Shown: positions 1-3,893 of the stretch, one piece after another
How the letters are laid out: every line of letters begins with the position of its first letter
Numbering within the stretch: position 1 is the stretch's first letter
Program-made: the position numbers and the translations under genes
NCBI GenBank assembly: GCA_001438985.1
Contig: LIAZ01000081.1
Location: 1-5,624 of the forward strand
Direction of reading: 5' to 3'
Source: Acidimicrobium sp. BACL17 MAG-120823-bin42
Lineage (GTDB): Bacteria; Actinomycetota; Acidimicrobiia; Acidimicrobiales; Ilumatobacteraceae
DNA: 5,624 bases
The notes under the pieces: generated by a model
What the model was told of the DNA's origin: nothing
Database searches by the model: none
What the model saw: only the letters and a program-made list of their open reading frames with translations

Positions 1-548
1 GGTGTGATGTGTACCGCACGATGTCGAGGAAGTACGACTGCATCGACGCCGGCACCATCACACGAGCGCAAAATGGCTCCCAGGTTGCCAGGATCAGTTA
101 CGCCATCAATCGCTACGAAGAATGGTTTTCGCGAAGGCGTTGCATTTTTCAGAATGTCACCGATTTCCACTTCAGGAATGCCGGCAGCGGTTGCGATGAT
201 GCCTTGCGGAGCCTCACTGCGTGCTTCACGCTCGATCTCCTTGCGCGGAACATAGCGAACGGGAACTCGCTGGTCATTTGCTAACTCGATGATGTCATCA
301 ATGATGTCGTTCTTGTCGAGATCGTTCGAGATCAATACTTCAAATGCCTTTCGCTTCCGTGCAATCAACAATTCGCGAACTGCTTGGCGACCTTCTACTT
401 GAGAACCGCCAAGGCTGTGCTTGTCGGGCCGAGGTGCGCGCGGGCCATCATGTTCGCGCGGTGCGGGTCTACCTCCGCGATGTTTTTTTGTTCCACGTGG
501 TGCGCCCCGTGATGGACCACGTCCGCTTCCCGATCCTCTTGGTTTCAT
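1..548 (-). CDS. rlmB: TrmH/RlmB-type 23S rRNA 2'-O-ribose methyltransferase (3' end cut by window)
   Basis: The minus strand is open from an ATG at 548-546 to the left edge, giving 182 residues of an SPOUT methyltransferase; the catalytic C-terminal half is missing. Residues 1-48 are a basic Gly/Arg/Pro/Lys tail that probably binds RNA. Residues 50-61 read QVEGRQAVRELL, typical of the start of the TrmH substrate-binding domain, which ends near QGIIA (115-119). The SPOUT domain begins at about 143, and DGVTDPGNLGAILRS (148-162) is TrmH motif 1 with N155 and the catalytic R161; the HRAVHIT stretch at the edge fits the next conserved block. The family transfers methyl from S-adenosylmethionine to a 23S rRNA ribose (G2251 for E. 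coli RlmB). The start is supported by AAAGGA seven bases upstream and a 4-base ATGA overlap with ispF. The family is clear; the exact rRNA or tRNA target is inferred. A cysS gene often lies between ispF and this gene in actinobacteria and is absent here. Confidence 0.9.
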   Translation of the reverse strand, partial: MKPRGSGSGRGPSRGAPRGTKKHRGGRPAPREHDGPRAPRPDKHSLGGSQVEGRQAVRELLIARKRKAFEVLISNDLDKNDIIDDIIELANDQRVPVRYVPRKEIEREARSEAPQGIIATAAGIPEVEIGDILKNATPSRKPFFVAIDGVTDPGNLGAILRSCDGAGVDAVVLPRHRAVHIT

Positions 549-1036
549 GCCTGCGTCCTTTCAATGACTGCAACTGCCCAGCAGGCAATTCCTTCTTCAC
601 GACCTATCGCACCAAGGCCCTCAGCACGTCGACCTTTTACCGTCACTGGTGCCCCCACCGCATCAGACAACCGTTTTTGCATCACTTCTCGATGTGGAGC
701 AATCTTTGGGCGCTCGCACACAATGCTGCAATCGACATTGCCGATCTCGAATCCTGCACCGCGAACCAACGTGGCGACGTGTTCAAGAAGCATCAGCGAA
801 TGTGCTCCTGCCCATTGTGGGTCTGTGTCTGGGAAGTGCATTCCGATGTCGCCCAATGCGGCTGCCCCAAGTAACGCATCGGCTACCGCATGCGCAATGA
901 CGTCTGCATCGCTGTGCCCTGCCAATGGTCGTTCATCAGGAAATTGAACGCCACCCAATATGAGTACTCGATCACTTGGTCCTTCAACAAAACGGTGAAT
1001 GTCGAAACCTTGTCCTACTCGAGTTCGAATTGTCAC
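545..1036 (-). CDS. ispF: 2-C-methyl-D-erythritol 2,4-cyclodiphosphate synthase
   Basis: This 163-residue protein has the usual family length and would form a homotrimer converting CDP-ME 2-phosphate to MEcPP with loss of CMP, in the cytosolic MEP isoprenoid pathway. Visible motifs, numbered from the chosen start: GQGFDIH (8-14) with metal ligands D12 and H14; GHSDADVIAHA (40-50) with the third ligand H49; ALLGAAALGDIGMHFPDTD (54-72); and GREEGIAC near the end. The segment that is normally A-T-T-T-E-x-L-G-F-T-G is here GRRAEGLGAIG (135-145), so the threonines are replaced although the glutamate is kept. Two GTG codons stand in tandem (1039-1037 and 1036-1034). AGGAGG lies two bases from the first and five from the second, so the second is preferred; the first would add one residue. 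It follows ispD by a few bases and overlaps rlmB by four. Confidence 0.95.
   Translation of the reverse strand: MTIRTRVGQGFDIHRFVEGPSDRVLILGGVQFPDERPLAGHSDADVIAHAVADALLGAAALGDIGMHFPDTDPQWAGAHSLMLLEHVATLVRGAGFEIGNVDCSIVCERPKIAPHREVMQKRLSDAVGAPVTVKGRRAEGLGAIGREEGIACWAVAVIERTQA
556..561 (-). promoter_or_regulatory. Ribosome binding site of rlmB
   Basis: AAAGGA on the minus strand lies seven bases before the rlmB ATG and inside the last codons of ispF. It fixes the start that gives the ATGA overlap and suggests that ispF and rlmB are translated from one message. Confidence 0.6.
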
Positions 1037-1040
1037 CACA

Positions 1041-1047
1041 CCCTCCT
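1041..1047 (-). promoter_or_regulatory. Ribosome binding site of ispF overlapping the ispD stop codon
   Basis: The minus strand reads AGGAGGG, and its first base is the second base (A) of the ispD TAG stop (1048-1046), so the stop and the site share two bases. This near-perfect Shine-Dalgarno core decides between the two tandem GTG starts, because only the second has normal spacing. Its overlap with the ispD stop implies that ribosomes finishing ispD sit on the ispF initiation site. Confidence 0.75.
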
Positions 1048-1696
1048 ATGACTCCGTGCGCGTCATTGCACGTGCCCACTCAAGATCTTCTGGAGTTGTG
1101 AGTTTGCGATTCATCACTTCTCCCGCAACAACAACTACCTGCTTGCCTAGTTGCTCAACCAGTGTCGCATCATCTGTGCCCTCAGGAGATGATGCATGTG
1201 CTGCACGAAGCACATCAGCATTAAATGCTTGTGGGGTTTGCACTGCCACAAGCGTCGAACGATCAAGCGTGCTCACCACAACATTCAAGGCGTTTACTTG
1301 TTTGATCGTGTCGGTAACAGCCAATGCTGGAACCGCACCATCAGCACCGCGATGCACTTGTGAAATAACTTCGCGATATAGATGTGCGCTCGCGAATGGT
1401 CGTGCAGCATCATGAACACAAATGATGGTGGCATCTGCCGGAACTGCCGCCAGCCCTCGGCGCACCGATTCGCTGCGCGTGTCACCCCCGACAACCCCAC
1501 CCTCGCGGTCTGCGTCGTTAGCAGGAAGCACGACCACCACACCCGCACTCACACCATGAGCAGTTTCGGTCGACCAATCCAAAACTCGCCTGTCTCCCAA
1601 CATCGAAAACTGCTTTGGACCACCAAAACGAGCGCCAGAGCCTGCCGCAACCACGATTGTCCAAACATTTTCAGTGGGCGCGGTTGTCACGTTCAT
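1046..1696 (-). CDS. ispD: 2-C-methyl-D-erythritol 4-phosphate cytidylyltransferase
   Basis: A 216-residue cytosolic nucleotidyltransferase joining CTP and MEP to form CDP-ME, the third step of the MEP pathway. The Rossmann-like start carries VVAAGSGARFGGPKQF (15-30), with R23 and K28 matching the catalytic Arg and Lys of the E. coli enzyme. Further motifs are GGDTRSESVRRGL (70-82), VHDAARPF (94-101), DTIK (129-132), LDR with R146, QTPQAF (153-158), TDDATLVE (174-181) and NRKLTTPEDL (196-205), whose K198 fits the conserved substrate-binding Lys. It is about 20 residues shorter than the E. coli protein but has all motifs. The ATG has no Shine-Dalgarno sequence; GTG at codon 3 is an alternative with no better support. 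It is the first gene of the ispD-ispF-rlmB unit and diverges from the Crp-like gene across 25 bases, so initiation may be leaderless. Confidence 0.95.
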   Translation of the reverse strand: MNVTTAPTENVWTIVVAAGSGARFGGPKQFSMLGDRRVLDWSTETAHGVSAGVVVVLPANDADREGGVVGGDTRSESVRRGLAAVPADATIICVHDAARPFASAHLYREVISQVHRGADGAVPALAVTDTIKQVNALNVVVSTLDRSTLVAVQTPQAFNADVLRAAHASSPEGTDDATLVEQLGKQVVVVAGEVMNRKLTTPEDLEWARAMTRTES

Positions 1697-1721
1697 TTAG
1701 GGTAGTACCGTCATAGTTCGC
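1697..1721. promoter_or_regulatory. Short divergent intergenic region between ispD and the Crp-like gene
   Basis: These 25 bases are all that separate two divergent start codons, so the two promoters must overlap each other and probably reach into the opposite reading frames. Neither start has a purine-rich ribosome site, which suits leaderless or near-leaderless messages. TAnnnT hexamers occur on the plus strand at 1698-1703 (TAGGGT) and 1706-1711 (TACCGT) and could be -10 elements for the regulator. A short symmetric GGTA-G-TACC sits at 1701-1709. No TGTGA-N6-TCACA Crp box is visible. Promoter placement is inference. Confidence 0.35.
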
Positions 1722-2387
1722 ATGACACACGAAGAACTTTTGACCAACACAGCCTTTTTTGCGGCAACCCCCGCCAGTGCACTTGCGTTGATTACACAGC
1801 ATGCTGTTGCACAACAACTGCAACGTGGCGATGTTTTGTTTAATGAAGGCGATGCTCCCGATGCCCTGTTCGTTGTCCTATCTGGTCGAGTTGCAATTGC
1901 GATTGGCAATAAGCCCCTTGATAGTCGCGAAAGCATGCTTGCGCTGATGGAGTCGGGTGACTTGTTTGGCGAACTCGGCATGCTCGATGAGGGCCCTCGC
2001 AGCGCGATGGCGCGTGCCATTGAACCAAGCTCTGTCCTTCGTATTCCATATGCCCCCGTACTTGAACAAATGCATGCTCATCCAGCATTGCTGTGGGGGG
2101 TCATCAAACTGCTTGCAAATCGACTTCGTACTATGGATGAAGTACTCGCAGACAGTGTGTTTCTTGACGTCACGGGTCGCACTGCAAAGCGCCTACTCGA
2201 GCTCTCGAGTGGTAACGATGAATTTGTTTTGCCAGTCACTCAAGAGGAACTTGCCGGAATGGTTGGTGCATCACGCGAACGCGTCAACAAGGCAATCGCG
2301 AGTTTCATCCGTCTTGGTTGGCTTGAGCAACATGATCGTCGCTACAAAATTTTGATGCGCAATCGAATGGAAATCCGCGCAAGCTAA
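1722..2387 (+). CDS. Crp/Fnr-family transcriptional regulator, GlxR/Rv3676-like
   Basis: This 221-residue protein has the full Crp layout. Residues 10-110 form a cyclic-nucleotide-binding beta roll; GDLFGELGMLDEGPRS (79-94) contains the G83-E84 and R93-S94 pairs that hold the cAMP ribose and phosphate in Crp. A dimerisation helix spans about 122-145, followed by FLDVTGRTAKRLLEL (147-161) and a winged helix-turn-helix at 172-211. Its recognition helix, ASRERVNKA (183-191), closely resembles the SRETVNK of mycobacterial Crp. There are no N-terminal cysteines, so it is not an Fnr-type iron-sulfur sensor. The pair matching T127-S128 of E. coli Crp, which contacts the adenine, appears to be M138-D139, so the ligand is uncertain. 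A global cAMP-type regulator is likely. It diverges from ispD, and its TAA abuts the stop of the convergent hydrolase gene. The start is the only sensible one but lacks a ribosome site. Confidence 0.9.
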   Translation: MTHEELLTNTAFFAATPASALALITQHAVAQQLQRGDVLFNEGDAPDALFVVLSGRVAIAIGNKPLDSRESMLALMESGDLFGELGMLDEGPRSAMARAIEPSSVLRIPYAPVLEQMHAHPALLWGVIKLLANRLRTMDEVLADSVFLDVTGRTAKRLLELSSGNDEFVLPVTQEELAGMVGASRERVNKAIASFIRLGWLEQHDRRYKILMRNRMEIRAS

Positions 2388-2390
2388 TTA
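2385..2390. other. Abutting convergent stop codons (TAATTA)
   Basis: TAA of the Crp-like gene (2385-2387) is followed at once by TTA, the reverse complement of the hydrolase TAA (2388-2390). The two genes meet tail to tail with zero spacing. I see no hairpin with a T-tract here, so any terminator must lie within coding sequence or transcripts overlap. Confidence 0.9.
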
Positions 2391-3047
2391 TTCTGCCAAC
2401 AGCCATTCGTAGCTGCGGGCAAATGCATCTTGTGCATCATGCTCGCGGTATGCGGGACGAGAAGCATCATGTGCAAAACCATGAACTGCATTCGGGTATT
2501 CACAGACCGTGACGCCACTTTCAAAAAGTTCACGCACATGATCTGGTGGCGTGTACGGATCTTGTGCACCAATAATTGCAAGCACTCGTTCGGGGTGACC
2601 CGCATATAGGTACTGCAATGGCTCGCCTTGCGAACTGCTTGCCCACCCTTGCGGAACATAAATCATTCCGTAAAACGAAGAAATTTTTGCAAACCGGTCA
2701 CTTCGTGCCGACTTAAAGCAATACATGCCTCCCATACAAAAACCCATTAGTCCCACCCTGTCTACCCCGAGGGCATCTGCAGCTTCGCTGAGGTCGCGCA
2801 AATGAGCATCATCATCAAGCGAGGCCATTGCAGAGAAGCGTTCGTTGACGTCATCAGAAAGTGAGTGCCCAGGAAACGGTTCGACAGCAATTACTGCCAT
2901 CTTCCATTGCGCAGCGAGGTGTGCAACCAGATCATCAAACAAAGGGCGCAGACCAAAAATATCGGGAGCGATTACCAGTCCCATTGAGGGTTGTTGCACC
3001 GATGTATCAATCTCGGCAGGGGTGCCGGAAGGCAAAACAATACGCAT
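2388..3047 (-). CDS. Dienelactone hydrolase family protein
   Basis: A 219-residue alpha/beta hydrolase, about the family's usual length. The triad is visible: nucleophile C104 in GFCMGG (102-107), D163 in GAQDPYTPP (160-168) and H189 in HGFAHD (189-194). LVIAPDIFGLRP (24-35) matches the family's first core strand, with D29 where Pseudomonas dienelactone hydrolase has its Glu. It has no signal peptide, so it is probably cytosolic. The Cys-Asp-His triad points to the dienelactone hydrolase branch rather than a serine esterase, but the substrate cannot be told; no catechol-degradation genes are nearby. The reading frame continues upstream to 3170 with His/Arg-rich sequence unlike this family, so I start at the ATG at 3047-3045. 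That ATG overlaps the stop of the small membrane protein (TGATG) and has no ribosome site of its own, indicating translational coupling. Confidence 0.88.
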   Translation of the reverse strand: MRIVLPSGTPAEIDTSVQQPSMGLVIAPDIFGLRPLFDDLVAHLAAQWKMAVIAVEPFPGHSLSDDVNERFSAMASLDDDAHLRDLSEAADALGVDRVGLMGFCMGGMYCFKSARSDRFAKISSFYGMIYVPQGWASSSQGEPLQYLYAGHPERVLAIIGAQDPYTPPDHVRELFESGVTVCEYPNAVHGFAHDASRPAYREHDAQDAFARSYEWLLAE

Positions 3048-3175
3048 CAACTCATATTGACAGGGTTCATCCACGCGGTGAGGTTTTGGGTGATGTAACC
3101 GGCGAGAACCACGGTGAGTGCGATCCGAATGATGCTGGTCATGACCACAACAGGACCAACCATCACCCATCCCAT
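3047..3175 (-). CDS. Very small single-pass membrane protein, function unknown
   Basis: I do not recognise this 42-residue protein. It starts MGWVMVGPVVVMTSIIRI, continues with a hydrophobic run to about residue 28 (ALTVVLAGYI) and ends in a polar tail, QNLTAWMNPVNMS, so one membrane helix covers roughly residues 3-28, interrupted by a single Arg at 17. Support for a real gene: AGAGGAG ends eight bases before the ATG; the TGA stop overlaps the ATG of the hydrolase gene (TGATG); and the hydrolase has no ribosome site of its own. The frame stays open upstream to 3232, but that extension (MAEMESHSVTSLRTRGAVP) lacks a ribosome site and would overlap the opposite gene more. It could be a membrane partner of the hydrolase or a leader ORF that sets its translation; both are inference. 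Confidence 0.6.
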   Translation of the reverse strand: MGWVMVGPVVVMTSIIRIALTVVLAGYITQNLTAWMNPVNMS

Positions 3176-3183
3176 TGGAACAG

Positions 3184-3190
3184 CTCCTCT
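3184..3190 (-). promoter_or_regulatory. Ribosome binding site of the small membrane protein
   Basis: AGAGGAG on the minus strand lies eight bases before the ATG at 3175-3173. It is one of the best Shine-Dalgarno matches in the window and the main reason to accept the 42-residue ORF and its start. If the plus-strand neighbour starts at 3204, the site lies in the 28-base divergent gap. Confidence 0.6.
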
Positions 3191-3203
3191 CGTTCGCAAA
3201 CTC

Positions 3204-3893
3204 GTGACCGAATGGGACTCCATTTCAGCCAAGCCTCGCGCGCTCCGAGCCGTAAATCGCTGGGCTCTGCCAGGAGGCCAAGTCCATCATCTCGATGAAG
3301 TACTCGTTCGCTCGGGTTACGGTCTCGAACCCCGCAACCAAGCAGGTGACGCCGTTCTGTTTTCATTGGTGCAACGTGCCGCCTCAGACGAACTTGCCGC
3401 CCGCATTGTGTTGCAGCGAATACTCCCACCACTGATTGCCATTGCAGGTCGCCGAGGGCAACTGGCATCTGGGGGATTTAACGAAGCGCTCCATGAGACG
3501 ATCGGGCAAGCATGGATTTTGATCCGTACATATCCCGTAGATCGCAGACCAGCAAAGGTTGCGGCAAACCTGGTGCGTGATACCGAATACTTTGCCTTTG
3601 TCCGCGGCTCACGACTGAAGCGTGTTGAGATTGAGCAGTGGGTTGATGACGCAACAGAACGTATCGCGATACCCGAGGAAGAGCCCGATGCTCACTGCGA
3701 ACTCAACGAACTCATCGAAAAAGCGATTAAGCAGGGACTCCACGGTTTTCCGCTGCAACTCATTACGCGTTTAAGCAGTGGCGAAACGATGGAAGAAATT
3801 GCTGCAGAGGCAGGCGTTTGTGTGCGAACAGTTCGCACATGGCGACGTAAAGCAATTATCGAGTTGCGTGAACGAATGCAGTACGCGGCGTAA
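3204..3893 (+). CDS. Sigma-70-like helix-turn-helix protein, uncharacterised
   Basis: A 229-residue soluble, mostly helical protein with no signal peptide. Residues 45-80 (AGDAVLFSLVQRAASDELAA, then RIVLQRILPPLIAIAGRR) and 95-140, including IRTYPVDRRPAKVAANLVRD (107-126), recall sigma region 2-like proteins seen in many actinobacteria. An acidic linker (158-172) leads to a C-terminal helix-turn-helix at about 185-222, with ETMEEIAAEAGVCVRTVRTW (194-213), like sigma region 4. DNA binding is likely; true sigma activity is unproven because no clear -10 recognition motif is visible. I know the sequence pattern from memory of the group, not from a named family. The start is uncertain: GTG 3204 avoids antisense overlap with the small membrane gene, while ATG 3141 (250 residues, starting MTTTGPTITHP) and GTG 3114 (259 residues) are possible. 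None has a ribosome site. Its last 38 bases overlap the end of the convergent copper ATPase. Confidence 0.75.
   Translation: MTEWDSISAKPRALRAVNRWALPGGQVHHLDEVLVRSGYGLEPRNQAGDAVLFSLVQRAASDELAARIVLQRILPPLIAIAGRRGQLASGGFNEALHETIGQAWILIRTYPVDRRPAKVAANLVRDTEYFAFVRGSRLKRVEIEQWVDDATERIAIPEEEPDAHCELNELIEKAIKQGLHGFPLQLITRLSSGETMEEIAAEAGVCVRTVRTWRRKAIIELRERMQYAA

Noticed and set aside
344..1415. Long plus-strand open frames opposite rlmB, ispF and ispD (344-874, 564-947, 999-1415)
   Set aside because: They have Ser/Thr/Arg/Cys-rich low-quality composition, no ribosome sites, and lie antisense to genes with complete enzyme motifs.
1716..1737. TTCG...CGAA inverted repeat at the Crp-like start codon as an autoregulatory operator
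   Set aside because: Arms are only four bases with a nine-base spacer and do not resemble TGTGA-N6-TCACA; expected by chance.
1697..2088. Minus-strand open frames opposite the Crp-like gene
   Set aside because: Antisense shadows of a gene with intact cNMP and helix-turn-helix motifs; no domain or ribosome site of their own.
3048..3170. 41-residue N-terminal extension of the hydrolase starting at 3170
   Set aside because: The extension is Cys/His/Arg-rich and unlike the family, and the internal ATG at 3047 has the TGATG coupling. The region is better explained by the small membrane protein in another frame.
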